Assembly: GCA_964443225.1 (NCBI GenBank)
Contig: CAYUCC010000009.1
Coordinates: forward strand, 1 to 64,000
Direction of reading: 5' to 3'
DNA: 64,000 nucleotides
Source: SSC4 sp964443225
Lineage (GTDB): Bacteria; Chloroflexota; Anaerolineae; SSC4; Amarolineaceae
The position numbers and the translations under genes were made by a program. Positions 43,711 through 54,692 of this stretch are shown one piece after another. Position 1 is the stretch's first letter; each line of letters starts with the position of its first letter. The notes under the pieces are model-generated. The model was given only the letters and a program-made list of their open reading frames with translations, was not told the DNA's origin and ran no database searches.

Positions 43711-46700
43711 ATGGACGACACCCGTACCTTCGTGGGCCGTGAAGCCCAACTTTTGCAGCTCGATGGCTTTCTAAGCCAGGCCCTGGCCGCGCCCGGCCAG
43801 GTCTGTTTTGTCACCGGTGATGCCGGCGCGGGCAAGACCACGCTGGCGACCGAGTTCATGCGCCGAGCCCAGGCACGCCAGCAAGACCTGGTGGCGGCCG
43901 TCGCCATGGGCGACCCGCAGACCGGCGCCAGTGATCCCTACCTCATCTTCCGCGAGGTGCTGACCCTGCTCACCGGCGACGTGGACGCGCGCCTGGCCGA
44001 AGGCACGATCACACAGGAGGGGGCGCAGCGTCTGCAGAAAGCCGTGCGCACCTCGATCGACTGCCTGGTCGAGTTTGGTCCCGACCTCATCGGGCTGCTG
44101 GTGCCAGGGGCAGGGCTGGCCGTGCAAATGGCAAAGCTCGGTATCGAGACCACGAAACGGGCAGGGCTGCTCGACCGGCTTACGCAGGCGCCGGCCGCTG
44201 CGGGCCGCGACGTCCCCGGCCAGCGGGGCATCGACCAGGGCCAGATCTACGAACAGTACGCCAAAGTCCTCAACGCCCTCTCACAGCACGCACCGCTCCT
44301 GCTGATTCTCGACGACCTGCAGTGGGCCGACACCTCCTCCATCGACCTGCTCTTCCACCTGGCGCGGCGCATCGAGGCCAGCCGCATCTTCGTGATCGGC
44401 ATGTACCGTCCAGCTGAGATCGCGTTGGGCCGCGGCGGCCAACGCCACCCGCTGGAACGGGTCGTCAGCGAGATCAAACGCTACTATGGCGACGTGATCA
44501 TCGACCTGGATGCAATTGCGCGCGAGCAGGGCGCCGCCTTCATCGATGCCCTGCTCGACACCGAGCCGAATCGGCTGGACGCCGGCTTTCGCCGCGCGCT
44601 GCTGGAACGCACGGACGGCAATCCCCTCTTTGCCGTCGAGCTGCTGCGCGACATGCAGGAGCAGGGCGCCATCGTGCGCGACGGGCAGGGGTGTTGGGTG
44701 GAAGGGCCACGCCTCGATTGGTCGGCGCTGCCAGCCCGCGCCGAGGGCGTGATCGAGTCGCGCATCAGTCGTCTCACCGCCGACCTGCTGGAGGCACTCA
44801 AGCTGGCCAGCGTTCAGGGTGATGCCTTCACCGCCGAGGTGGTGGCCCAAATCCGCGAGCTGAATACGCGTGAGTTCGTACACCAGCTCAGCGACGACCT
44901 GGAAAAACGCCATCGCCTGGTTACGGCGCAGGGCCAGCAGCGCATTGGCGATCAGCGCCTTTCGCAGTATCAGTTTCAGAACCGGCTCTTTCAACAGTAC
45001 CTCTATGCGGGGCTGAATCCCACCGAACGCGCCTATCTGCACGAGGACATCGGTCGTGCCCTGGAATCGTTGTACGGCGCACGGGCCGACGAAGCGGCCA
45101 CGCGGCTGGCCTGGCACTTCGAGCAGGCCGGGGTGCCCGACAAAGGCCGGTATTACCTGCGGCGGGCGGGCGAGCAGGCGGCTGCCCGCTCGGCCTACGC
45201 CGAAGCGGCCGACTACTTCACCCGCGCCCTCGCGCTGACGCCGGTTGAAGATCAGGCTGAACGGTATGCTTTGCTGTTGGGGCGCGAACGAGCGTACCAC
45301 ATGCAGGGCAATCGCGCAGCGCAGAAACAAGACCTCGACGAGATGACATTCCTGGCCGCGGCCCTGACCGATGCCAGGCTGCGGGCCGAGGCCGCGTTGG
45401 AGCGCGCCTACTTCGGCGAAGCCACGCACGACTATCCCCTGGCCCGTGCGGCGTCCGAGGAGGCCATCGTCCTGGCACAGTCAGCGGGCAGCGCCGAGGA
45501 CGAGCTGCGGGCGCGTATGCAGTTGGGCCTGGTCCTTCACCGCCAGGCCGATTACGCCGCTTCCATCGCCCAGATCGAGCTGGCGGTCAACCAGGCGCAC
45601 GCCGCCGGCTGGAAGCCGATGCAGGCGGAATGTCTGCGCCTCCAGGGGCTCAATCATCAAGCGCGCGGTGATTTCGCCAGGGCCCGCTCCGTGCTCGAAC
45701 AAGCGCTCGAGCTCTTTCGGGAATTGGGTGACCGTCGCGGGGAAGGCCGGGCGTGTTCCGTGCTGGCTGCCAACTACCGCGAGGAACTCCACTTCGCTGA
45801 AGCTCGACAGTGGTACGACCGCGCGTTGGTGATTACGCGCGCCATCGGTGACCGCCGCAGTGAGTGCATCGTACTCAACAACCTGGGTGTGTTTGCGACC
45901 AGTTTGGGCGATCTGGCCGCGGCGCGCGACTACTTCGGGCAATCCTCCGTACTTGCGGGTGAAATCGGCGAACGGATGGTGCAGGGCGCCAACTGGGTCA
46001 ACCTCAGCACCATCGAGCGCATGCGGGGAGACTATGGCCAGGCGCTGGCGTATGCCCAACAGGCGCTCGAACTCTTCAGGGCGATCGGCACGCGTTACGG
46101 CGAGGGCCACGCCCTCACCCGCCTCGGCCACGCCGAGGTCGAGCTTGGGAATCTGGAGGCTGCCGCCGATGCGTACCAGCAGGCGGTAGACATCCGCCGT
46201 CACATCAGTGAACACCTCTACGTGCTGGAGTCGCTGGCCGGGCTGGCACGCGTACGCCTGGCCCAGGGCAACCGCGCCCAGGCACGCACCGATCTCGACG
46301 AAGTGTTGACGTACCTGGCTGGAGGCGGCAGCCTGGAAGGAACCGAGGAGCCATTTTGGATTTACCTGACGTGTTATGAGGCCCTGGCCGGACACGATGA
46401 CGCTCGCGCCGGCGAACTGTTGGACGAAGGCTATCGACAATTGATGGAGCAGGCCGACCGGCTGGGCGACGAAACCGCCCGCCGCATGTTCCTGGCCAAC
46501 ATCCCCCAACACCGCGCAATCGTCAAAGCCGTGACCGGCGCATACCCCGAACCAGCAGCGCCCGCGCCGTCGCCAGAGACCGCTGACGATGACCAGACGT
46601 CCATGCGCTCGCCCGAACCCGCTATGGCGCACGCAGCATCCGCCACGACGGCCCCGGCTGGACCGGCACCCTCCGCGGCCGGCCCCGCTGTCGCTGCACC

Positions 46701-47394
46701 CGCGCCGCCTGCGGCCGGCCCCACCCCGGTCGCGACTGCGGCGCAGCCGGCGGCAGCCACCAGTTTCACCGCCTCGCTCCGTAGTTTCACACGTGAGCTG
46801 GTCGCCTCGCCCACCCGTCGCCTGGCCCTGGCCATTGCAGCCGGCGTTTTGGTGCTGGCCGCATTGGCCATCCTGCTGGTGCGGATTTCAGCCGCTCCAC
46901 CTGCCGGCTGTCCACCCGCCTGCGCCGGACAGGATTTCACCGGCCGTGACTGGCGGCAGGCCGAGCTGGCGGGCGCCGATCTCAGCCAGGCTAACCTTTA
47001 CGGTGCGCACCTGTCCGCCGCTGACCTGACCGGTGCGCGGCTGATCAGCGCCACGTTATCCACCGCCGACCTCACCGCCGCCGTGCTGCTGGCGGTCGAA
47101 GCGGAGACAGCCCACTTCGCCGGTGCCGACCTCAGCCGGGCTGACCTGCGGGGGGCTGACCTGCGCGGGGCCAACCTGCGCGGGGCCTTGTTGGCCGGCG
47201 CCGATGTGACGTCGGCCAACCTGCGCAATGCAACCCTGACCGGTGCCGACCTGACCGGCGCCAACCTTACCGATGCCGACCTGCGCGGGGCCGACCTGGC
47301 GGCCGCGGTGCTGCAAGACGCCGTTCTGGTGGCGGTGCGTCACGATGCAGGCACGCGCTGGCCTTACGGCTTTGCGCCACCGGCAGAGGATTAG
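43711..47394 (+). CDS. AAA ATPase with TPR array, membrane segment and external pentapeptide repeats
   Basis: The product is 1227 residues. An AAA_16-type NTPase is N-terminal: Walker A GDAGAGKT at 36-43, Walker B LLLILDDLQWAD with Asp201-Asp202. Tetratricopeptide repeats occupy about 470-930 (RLQGLNHQARGDFARARSVL and many similar). A low-complexity Ala/Pro linker (950-1020) leads to a membrane segment at about 1037-1058. After it, about 1071-1210 is a pentapeptide-repeat domain (ADLSQANLYGA, ADLRGADLRGANLRGA). The front half resembles the signalling ATPases (adenylate-cyclase- or LuxR/MalT-associated) in which ATPase plus TPR sense a ligand; the effector here would be the pentapeptide solenoid. 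A cytoplasmic ATPase and an external solenoid are predicted. A TATAAT at 43603-43608 may belong to its promoter. Confidence 0.85.
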   Translation: MDDTRTFVGREAQLLQLDGFLSQALAAPGQVCFVTGDAGAGKTTLATEFMRRAQARQQDLVAAVAMGDPQTGASDPYLIFREVLTLLTGDVDARLAEGTITQEGAQRLQKAVRTSIDCLVEFGPDLIGLLVPGAGLAVQMAKLGIETTKRAGLLDRLTQAPAAAGRDVPGQRGIDQGQIYEQYAKVLNALSQHAPLLLILDDLQWADTSSIDLLFHLARRIEASRIFVIGMYRPAEIALGRGGQRHPLERVVSEIKRYYGDVIIDLDAIAREQGAAFIDALLDTEPNRLDAGFRRALLERTDGNPLFAVELLRDMQEQGAIVRDGQGCWVEGPRLDWSALPARAEGVIESRISRLTADLLEALKLASVQGDAFTAEVVAQIRELNTREFVHQLSDDLEKRHRLVTAQGQQRIGDQRLSQYQFQNRLFQQYLYAGLNPTERAYLHEDIGRALESLYGARADEAATRLAWHFEQAGVPDKGRYYLRRAGEQAAARSAYAEAADYFTRALALTPVEDQAERYALLLGRERAYHMQGNRAAQKQDLDEMTFLAAALTDARLRAEAALERAYFGEATHDYPLARAASEEAIVLAQSAGSAEDELRARMQLGLVLHRQADYAASIAQIELAVNQAHAAGWKPMQAECLRLQGLNHQARGDFARARSVLEQALELFRELGDRRGEGRACSVLAANYREELHFAEARQWYDRALVITRAIGDRRSECIVLNNLGVFATSLGDLAAARDYFGQSSVLAGEIGERMVQGANWVNLSTIERMRGDYGQALAYAQQALELFRAIGTRYGEGHALTRLGHAEVELGNLEAAADAYQQAVDIRRHISEHLYVLESLAGLARVRLAQGNRAQARTDLDEVLTYLAGGGSLEGTEEPFWIYLTCYEALAGHDDARAGELLDEGYRQLMEQADRLGDETARRMFLANIPQHRAIVKAVTGAYPEPAAPAPSPETADDDQTSMRSPEPAMAHAASATTAPAGPAPSAAGPAVAAPAPPAAGPTPVATAAQPAAATSFTASLRSFTRELVASPTRRLALAIAAGVLVLAALAILLVRISAAPPAGCPPACAGQDFTGRDWRQAELAGADLSQANLYGAHLSAADLTGARLISATLSTADLTAAVLLAVEAETAHFAGADLSRADLRGADLRGANLRGALLAGADVTSANLRNATLTGADLTGANLTDADLRGADLAAAVLQDAVLVAVRHDAGTRWPYGFAPPAED

Positions 47395-47439
47395 GCATCG
47401 TAAAAGAATCACTTCCGGCATCATGGCTGGAATTAGCGG

Positions 47440-47481
47440 TTGCACAGTTGCCATCTTTCCAAAAAGATGGCAACTGTGCAA
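47440..47481. terminator. Perfect 19-bp hairpin between convergent genes
   Basis: TTGCACAGTTGCCATCTTT (47440-47458) and its exact complement (47463-47481) flank the loop CCAA. It sits between the stop of gene 43711 and the stop of the minus-strand gene ending at 47494, so it could terminate both. T and A runs are inside the arms, not after them. The core AGTTGCCAxCTTT is shared with the hairpin at 9234-9264. Confidence 0.6.
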
Positions 47482-47493
47482 TCGAGTGACCCA

Positions 47494-48479
47494 CTACGGC
47501 ACCGTCACCCCCGTCAAATTCCACATCGTGGTCGTTGTGCTGGTCGAGTTGCTGCTGGTCTGCGTCAGGCTGTCACTGCCCTGCAGCCGGCCGTGCGGCG
47601 CCGAGGCCGGCCACGGGCGCAGGTCGGTCAGAACCACCTGCCGGACGACATAAGGCCCGTAGTTGGTCGCCTGGACCGTATAGGTCAACGGCGTCGTGGC
47701 CAGCACGGGGTCGAACGGGCCGCTGTAGGCGGGTGGAAAGCTCGGCGTCGAGAGCGTGAGCACCAGCCCAGACCGCTCCGGCAAGACCGGATCGCCGCTC
47801 CGGGAAGGGGGAATGACGCAGCCAGGCGTGGTGAGCCAGGGGTCATAGAGTACGTTGCTGCTGACCGCATCGCCCGTGCCAGGCCCCACCCCGCTCGGCC
47901 CGCTGGCGTCGCCCCACCAGTTATCGCGTGCGTCCATCATGCTGGCCGTCGTGTTGCGTAATCCGTAGCCGACGTTGCCGGCGATCGAGGCGCCGCTCAC
48001 GAAGAACGTTCCGCCGGTCACATAGAGACCATAGTTGCTGTTGATCGTGGCCTCGCCGCAGCTCATGCTCACCTGACCACCATTGACCCGCAGACCATAC
48101 CCGGCGTTGTCGGTCAGCGTTGCGTTGGTCAGGGTTACCACGCTGCTGCCCCCGGTGACGTAGACTCCGTAATCGTTCGTCGAACCGCCATTGTCAATGA
48201 CAATCGAATCGCCGATGTGCAGGTGGCTGTTGTCGGCGTAAAGACCATAATCAACGTACTGGTAAACGCCGTTCGTGGCCTGTACACGGCGTACGGTGCT
48301 GTGCTCGATGCGCAGCTCGCCGGTCAGCACGTTGCGCGCCGCAATGTTGGAACCAGGAGAAGTGCCCGGCTCCCCCAGGATCGAATTGCCGTTGCCGCCG
48401 TAACGCACCGTGGCGTAATCCAGATGCCCCGTCCCGCCATCGAACACCAGCCCCTGCCACTGGTCAGGCCCGCTGTCCG
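47494..48479 (-). CDS. C-terminal part of the giant minus-strand protein (after assembly gap)
   Basis: About 328 residues read out of the gap, starting SGPDQWQGLVFDGGTGHL and continuing as a beta-helix with RNVLTGELRIEHSTVRR and INSNYGLYVTGG turns. NTTASMMDARDNWWGDASGP is the NWWG motif that often ends such helices. A DUF11-like domain (LTYTVQATNYGPYVVRQVVLTDLRP) closes the protein, which stops at 47494 after TTTMWNLTGVTVP. It is out of frame with the 48580-54428 part only because the gap is an arbitrary 100 N. Confidence 0.75.
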
Positions 48480-48700
48480 NNNNNNNNNNNNNNNNNNNNN
48501 NNNNNNNNNNNNNNNNNNNNNNNNNNNNNNNNNNNNNNNNNNNNNNNNNNNNNNNNNNNNNNNNNNNNNNNNNNNNNNNGAAGTGCCCGCCTCCCCCAGG
48601 ATCGAATTGCCGTTGCCGCCGTAACGCACCGTGGTGTAGTCCAGATGCCCCGTCCCGCCATCGAACACCAACCCCTGCCACTGGTCACCCCCGCTGTCGA
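48359..48700. repeat. 121-bp repeat on both sides of the assembly gap
   Basis: 48359-48479 and 48580-48700 are nearly identical. Both encode DQWQGLVFDGGTGHLDY and VRYGGNGNSILGE on the minus strand. The copies differ at several bases (SGPD versus SGGD), so they are probably true neighbouring repeat units and not one sequence duplicated by the assembler. Confidence 0.7.
48480..48579. other. Assembly gap of 100 N
   Basis: A run of exactly 100 N, the usual placeholder for a gap of unknown length. It lies inside the coding sequence of the minus-strand giant gene and between two copies of a 121-bp repeat. Confidence 0.99.
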
Positions 48701-51700
48701 GATTGGAAGTCAACGTGATTGGCTGCGTGACATCGCCGACCGCCTCGAGATGACCGAGCACGCGCAGTTCCGCGCTGCTGGTGCCTTTGACGATCGTGTC
48801 TGGCAGAATCGTCAGCGTGACGCCGGCCGGCACGATCACATCCCCACTCAGGATGACCGAGCCGGCCCAGGTCGTATTGCCGGGCAACGTGCCGCTGACG
48901 TTCAACGAAGGAACAGTGATGGCAGCCGTGGCCTGGTTATCCAGCAGGTAATTGTCGGATGCATCGCTGGCGACGCTCACGCCAATTTGGATCGATCCGG
49001 CGCGCTGCACGACGCCAGTGACGGTTACAGTCGCAGCCGCGCCTGGGTTGAGTACGCCCAGGGCGCAGGTCAGCGCAGCGCCGTTGACCTGGCAGCTGCC
49101 CTGGCTCGGCGTGACCGCTTGCACCTGCAGCCCATCACCTGGCAGGGCGCCGCTCAGGGTCGTGTTTGGCGCCGCGTTTGGACCGGCGTTGTTGATGGTG
49201 AAAGTAAAGGTTGCTGTCGCAAAGATCTGGGCTGGATCCGGTGTCGCCGCAGCCTGGACACTCAACTCGGCCGCCGGCGGAGGCGGTGGCGGCGGCACCA
49301 GGCTGATCACCAGCGGGGAAGTCCAGGTTGTGTTGCCGCCGGTGTCGCTGGCCCGCGCCTGTACGGTGAAGGTTCCCTGGGCCAGGGGCGGCGCTGTGAA
49401 ACGATACTCGAACGGGAACGCGCCATCTGTGACCACCTTCTGACCATCCACGTAGAACTCGACGTTGCGCACCTGCACATCGTCGCTCACCTGCGCAGCA
49501 ATCCAGACGGGCGAGCCAGCCGGCGCTTGCGCCGGATTCAGCGGGAAACTGGCTGCCAGGCTCAGCGACGGCGGCGCACCCAGGTTGTCGTAGGCGAGAT
49601 AGTTCACAACCTGCAGGCCAGACTGGTTGTCAGCCACGTAAGCCAGGCCATTGTAGATGGCGGACGCACGGGTATTACCCGGCGTGACGTAGGTTCCGAG
49701 CAGGGCGTTGGTTTGCGTCGGATCGCTCACGTCATAGATGGAAATGTTGCTCGGCGCGCCGGTGCCGTTTGGCCCCACCGCAGCCACACCCAGGCCGGAA
49801 CCGTTGGGCACCAGGTGCTGCCAGCCAAACGCACTGGTGTTTCCCGCTGCAATCAGCGCGAGGTTGGCTGGGTTGGTGATGTCGAAGGTATTGAAACCCT
49901 TGCCATGCACCGAGTAGAGCGTGTCGACGCCCGCAAACAGACGGCTGTTGGCGCTGGCAACGTAGGGCGACATGGCGAGACTGGTTGGATTCAATTGGCT
50001 GCCGTCGAGCAAGATCGCGTAGACGCGCGCGCTGGTCAACTCGAACAGGTAATTGCCGCTGACACTCAGGTCGCGCACGGCGGTCGCCTGCGGCGTGACC
50101 TGGGAGACAACTTGCCCATTGCTGGCATCCACGGCCACGACAGCGCCATTGGCCAGACCGGCGTAGACCAGGTCTCCGCTCGCCGCGACCGCGGCGACAT
50201 TGCTGCCCAACGTGACCTGACTGCGGATGAAGGCCAGCGAGGGATCGTTCACATCCAGGATGGCCAGCCCGGATGCGCCGTCTGCCACAGCCACAAAACC
50301 GATGCCGCAGGCGACGCGTAAGGCGCTGCCGGGGGTATTGATCTGGCGCAGAATGACCGGGTGACTGCCGGTGTAAGGGCGGAACAGCGCTACGCCGGCT
50401 GTGCCGTCGGCGACCGCCACCAGGTCGTTGAGCGCACACACATCCAATGCGTTGCCCGGCGTATCGGCGCTGGCGATGATGCCAATTTGCGTCGGCAGAC
50501 CGCTGAGCGGGTCGGTGCCCTGCAGCAGCTCGGCGTGATCGCCAATGCCGTCGCCGTCTGTGTCTGGATTGTTGGACGAGGTGCCAACAACCATTTCGGC
50601 CAGGTCGGGTAGGCCATCGCTATCGCTGTCGGTGGCATCGTCAAGGGAATAGAACAACACCGATGGAATCTCGGTCGTCCGTCCGGCCGGCGCCGAAACG
50701 AACGCGACGCTGCCAAACATCAGTGTGAAGGGATTGATCAACCGTAACTCGAACGAGGTGCGGGGCGTGATAGAAGCAACGGCCAACCGGCCGGCGCCGT
50801 TCAGGCGTCCACGCTGGATGCTCCCGCTGACAGCATCACGCAGCAGATAGTAGGTGTGACTGCGCTCACCTGGCGCCACTCCGTTGACCAGACTGGGGTA
50901 GAGGGCGTTCAGGTAATCGTTGGCGGCGCCGCCCAGGCTCAACTCCTGGATACTCAACGTATCGAGGCGGTGACCGTACGTATCCAGGCGCGAGAGCGCT
51001 GCCCCAAGCTGATCGCGATCAATGAAATCGCTGGCGCCGGCCTGGGCATGGGTATAGATGCCCTGTCCCCAACGCTGGACAGTGCGATTGATGTATCCGG
51101 CCAGGGCTTCGATGTCGCTGGCGTCGATGTGTGATGGGCGCGGCGCAGCCTGAATGACGCTGACCTCAGCCGCTGTGATGAGCCGGCCGTCGTCCGACGT
51201 GGTCGACATGGCCGCATGCACTTCGTCGAACATGTCAGACAACAGTGAGATGGTTTGCTGCAAACTGGCCAGATCGCCGCCCGTCCACACGGGCGATCCC
51301 CAAATGATCGTATAGTAGTCAGCTGATGCCTGTGCATAACCCAGATGCGCCTGGAAGCTCATTGTTTCGACGTCAGAGATCGAATTCCATCGTTTGGGGG
51401 TGGCATAGAGAATGCGACCGTTGGCGTCCAGGCCGTTATGGGTCAACAGGTTGTTGGCGTCCCAATTGGCGTCACCGCCAGGCAGGCCGGGGTCAATGCG
51501 CTCCATGCTGACTCGCTCGTCCAGATTGCCGCCCGGCCACGGCCCACTGGCAGCATTCACGACATCCACCACGACGCCGCCGGCGTCGAGCAGGGTCAGC
51601 GATTCGCCGTAGGTGCTGAGGGCGCCGCTGAAGATTTGATCGGCGGCGACGTCGGCCACCGCGTTGTCGGTGTCGCGTTCGAGCAGGAAGAAACCATTGC

Positions 51701-54428
51701 CGGCGATGGCGCCCGCCAGGACGATCATGGGTGAGCCGTTGTTGCCAATCAGATGCCAGCCCGTCAGGTCAACCGGCGCCGCGCCGTTGTTGTACAGCTC
51801 GATCCATTGGTGGTCGGCCGATGCCGCTGTACCCATCCATGCCACTTCGTTGATCACCACAGCCGGGGGCGTGGGAACCGGCGGGGGGGTGACCCGCGGC
51901 GTTGGGGTGAGCGTACGTGTGGCGGTGGGGGTGGGCGTATGGGTGCGGGTAGGCGTGGGCGTCGGAGTCTGAGCGGGCGTATCGGTTGGCGTCGCGGTTG
52001 GTTCTGGGGTGGGGGTCCAGGTGGGCGTGGGCGTCGGAGTAAGAGCGGGCGTATTGGTTGGCGTCGCGGTTGGTCCTGGGGTAGGGGTCCAGGTGGGCGT
52101 ATTGGTCTCTACGGGCGTCGGGGTATCGGTGGGTGTGTTGGTCGGTGGCGGAGTCGAGGTGTGAGTGGGGGTCCAGGTGGGCGTGTTGGTATCTACGGGC
52201 GTTGGGGTGTACGTGGGCGTATTGGTATCCACGGGCGTCGGAGTATCGGTGGGTGTGTTAGTCGGCGGCGGCGTCGGGGTATCGGTGGGCGTGTTGGTTG
52301 GCGCCGGCGTTGGGGTATCGGTCGGTTCTGGTGTGTCGGTTGGCGGCGGCGGCGGTGGCGGTGGTGGTGCGGGTGGTTGGGGACAACTGCACGCGTCTGC
52401 GACGCCGGACGCGCCCAGAAAACAGGTCGTTGGCGCTCCCGCGAAAGGGATGCAGCCGGCAAGTGTGCCGAGCGCATTATTCTGCAGAGAGCCCCAACAG
52501 GCGCTATCCGATGTGTAAGGATCGTTGATCACAGCGACCCAACAGTCCCGGCCGGTCGCGCCTGTGTTGTAGAGTGCACCGCCAACGCAGCCCAGCGGCA
52601 GCAGGGTGGCAGCGCAGTCGATTGCAGCAGTGGCGGCAGCGTAGCCACAGTTGAAAAGAAACTGATCGCTTTCACAGGCGCCTGGCGGCGGGACGGCGCC
52701 CGGTGAGGTGCCGGGCATGGTGCCGTGCCAACCGGGCGCCAACACACCCTCACCCGGATTGGTGCACACCAGACTCCCGTCAGCCGTCGTCGTCATGGCA
52801 GCCGCAATCTCGAATTCGCCGGTGTCGTGGTTGAAACTCCAGAGCGCGCTTTCAGCGCCAGGCGCCAATGGCTGGCCGGTGGCCGGTTGGGGCAGGTTGG
52901 GAAAACAGATAGGCACAGGCAGGTCGAAGTTGCTCGGTCCGTTGGTTTGAATCGTGATCACCAACGGCAGGCTCAATCCGGGCGGCAGCGGCCCAGGCAG
53001 GCGGTCGGCCGGCACAGGCGCAATCCCGACAGAGCCGCCGCGGGTGCCGTTGTCGCTGAAGAGATTGTTGGGCGGCATGACCAGCAGCGTTCCGGCCAGT
53101 TCCGGATGTTGGTTCAACACCGACGCAGCAAACGTGACAGAAACCGTCTGGCTGGCGCTGACAACTTGCAGTGTGTCTGGCGGCACCAGCGGCAGGTAGA
53201 TGTTGCCAATGTGCGTGGTTTGGCCAGGGACTGATGTCCATCGTTTGCCGACGAAGGGGTAGTAAGCGCCAGGTGGGACGCCCTGCGTCACGGTGCGCCC
53301 ATCGATGTGTACGAAGAAATCGCCGGCGGGCGCAGGATTCAGACAGAAATCGCCCGCAGCGTCGGTCACGGCGCGCAGTGTGGCTTCGCGACCGTCCACC
53401 GTCACCGTCACATTGGCCAATGGCGTGTCAACAGATTCACCATCCGGCCCCAGGGCCAATTCGGAGGCGTAGACGCGGCCGCAGACAATGGTGCCGGGAA
53501 TGATCGTCAAACTGAGCGTATCGAACTCGATGACGCCCAGGCCGCCAGGTTGCCCATCGCCATCGGCGTCCACGGCATAACCGGATTCGTCGGCCAGGGC
53601 GTCGCCGTTGATTGTCACCCGCACGCGCGTACTGGCGGGCAGGTCCTCATCGTAGAAGACCGTCACCGTTTTGGCGTCGGCCGAAACGTAGAGGTGATAG
53701 GCCAGGGATTGGCCAGAGTATGTTGCCGTGAAGTTGGAGGACAGCACACCGGCAATGTCGATCGGCTGATTGAAGGCGATGATGGTTTCGCGTGTGACGG
53801 CGACATTGGCCTCGCCGTGCATGGGACTGGTGCGTACGACGGTGGTCAACGTACGCTGCCAGGCCTGCGCCACCATTATGATGTCGTTGATGTCTATGAC
53901 CTGATCGTGATTGACATCACTGGCAGCGCAGCCGGGGGCGCTGGGCGGTTGCAGCCAACACCCTGTCACCTGTTGGATGTCACGAATGTCGACGAACCCA
54001 TCATCGTTGACATCGGGATCGACCGGCGTCAACGGCGCCTGAGCCAGACCCACCGAAACCACCGCAGAAACCACCCATTCCGGCACGAACGAGCGCCAGT
54101 TGCGCAGGTCATGCGGCGAGGGTTGGAGAACGGGCCACATCAGAACCGCAATGAACAGCGGCGCTGCGGCAACCACGACTACGAATAACCAACGCAGGGA
54201 TTTCCAGCGTTTGCCGGCGGCTGGTGCGGGGACACGGGCCGTTCGGCCAGGGACACGCAGCGCCAGCCAGAAACTGGCCGCCGTGATTGCGACGATCAGC
54301 ACCAACAGCACTTCAGCTGCATAGGTCGCTCCGGTGGGAACCACTTCCTGATGCGCCGCAGGGCGCACCGCCATCCATAAAATGGCGACAATCATCAACA
54401 CAGAAACGAACCTGAGCCAGGATTTCAT
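48580..54428 (-). CDS. N-terminal part of a giant multidomain anchored protein with dockerin, Big_5, LTD, LVIVD and DUF11 domains
   Basis: About 1949 residues before the gap. Three hydrophobic segments are at about 5-22, 38-57 and 79-100. A two-loop dockerin (DPDVNDDGFVDIRD, DVNHDQVIDIND) lies at 137-191, and a Big_5-like Ig domain (SPMHGEANVAVTRETIIAFN) at 195-300. A carboxypeptidase-like beta domain and a Cys-rich segment (about 600-690) follow. Then come a long Thr-Pro linker (686-848), a lamin-tail domain (VVINEVAWMGT...ELYNNGAAPVDLTGWHL, about 856-985), and TSP3-like calcium loops (DSDSDGLPDLAE, DTDGDGIGDHAE; about 1263-1303). LVIVD-type beta-propeller repeats (1320-1610), an Ig-like and a DUF11 domain, and the start of a beta-helix complete this part. 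GGGAGGGG precedes the ATG. Membrane anchoring with a very large outside portion is expected. Confidence 0.8.
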
Positions 54429-54491
54429 GATTCCCCTCCCAAAGGACTCTCCTTACAGTTGCATGCAGTTGTATGCAGTTGGGTCAACATC

Positions 54492-54692
54492 TCACGGCAG
54501 GTTATTCTTTGGCAGGCCCTTGGTTCGGCGCGGACGCTGATAGTCAGGCAGCCGGGGAATGCGCAGAGCAAAGTATAGAGCCGCCACCGCAGCTGCCAGA
54601 AACAGGAGCATGATCAGAACTTCTAGCGGGCCGGGCGATTTGGTGGGATAGTGAAACAACACCGGCAAATTGGAAAGAGCAAGCAGTGTCAT
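54492..54692 (-). CDS. Small single-pass membrane protein
   Basis: The product is 66 residues with one hydrophobic segment (VLIMLLFLAAAVAALYFALRI, split here as a TM core of about 20 residues) and a basic C-terminus (YQRPRRTKGLPKNN). Its ATG overlaps the stop of the upstream gene as ATGA, so the two are probably translationally coupled. No family is recognised. The gene lies directly upstream of the giant minus-strand gene, 63 bp away. Confidence 0.6.
   Translation of the reverse strand: MTLLALSNLPVLFHYPTKSPGPLEVLIMLLFLAAAVAALYFALRIPRLPDYQRPRRTKGLPKNNLP

Noticed and set aside
46921..47394. Separate gene for the pentapeptide repeats
   Set aside because: The frame is continuous with the ATPase/TPR part and no ribosome-binding site or start precedes the repeats.
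48645..50321. 558-residue plus-strand open frame opposite the giant minus-strand gene
   Set aside because: Arg/Gln/His-rich shadow; the minus strand carries the LVIVD, DUF11 and Ig-like domains.
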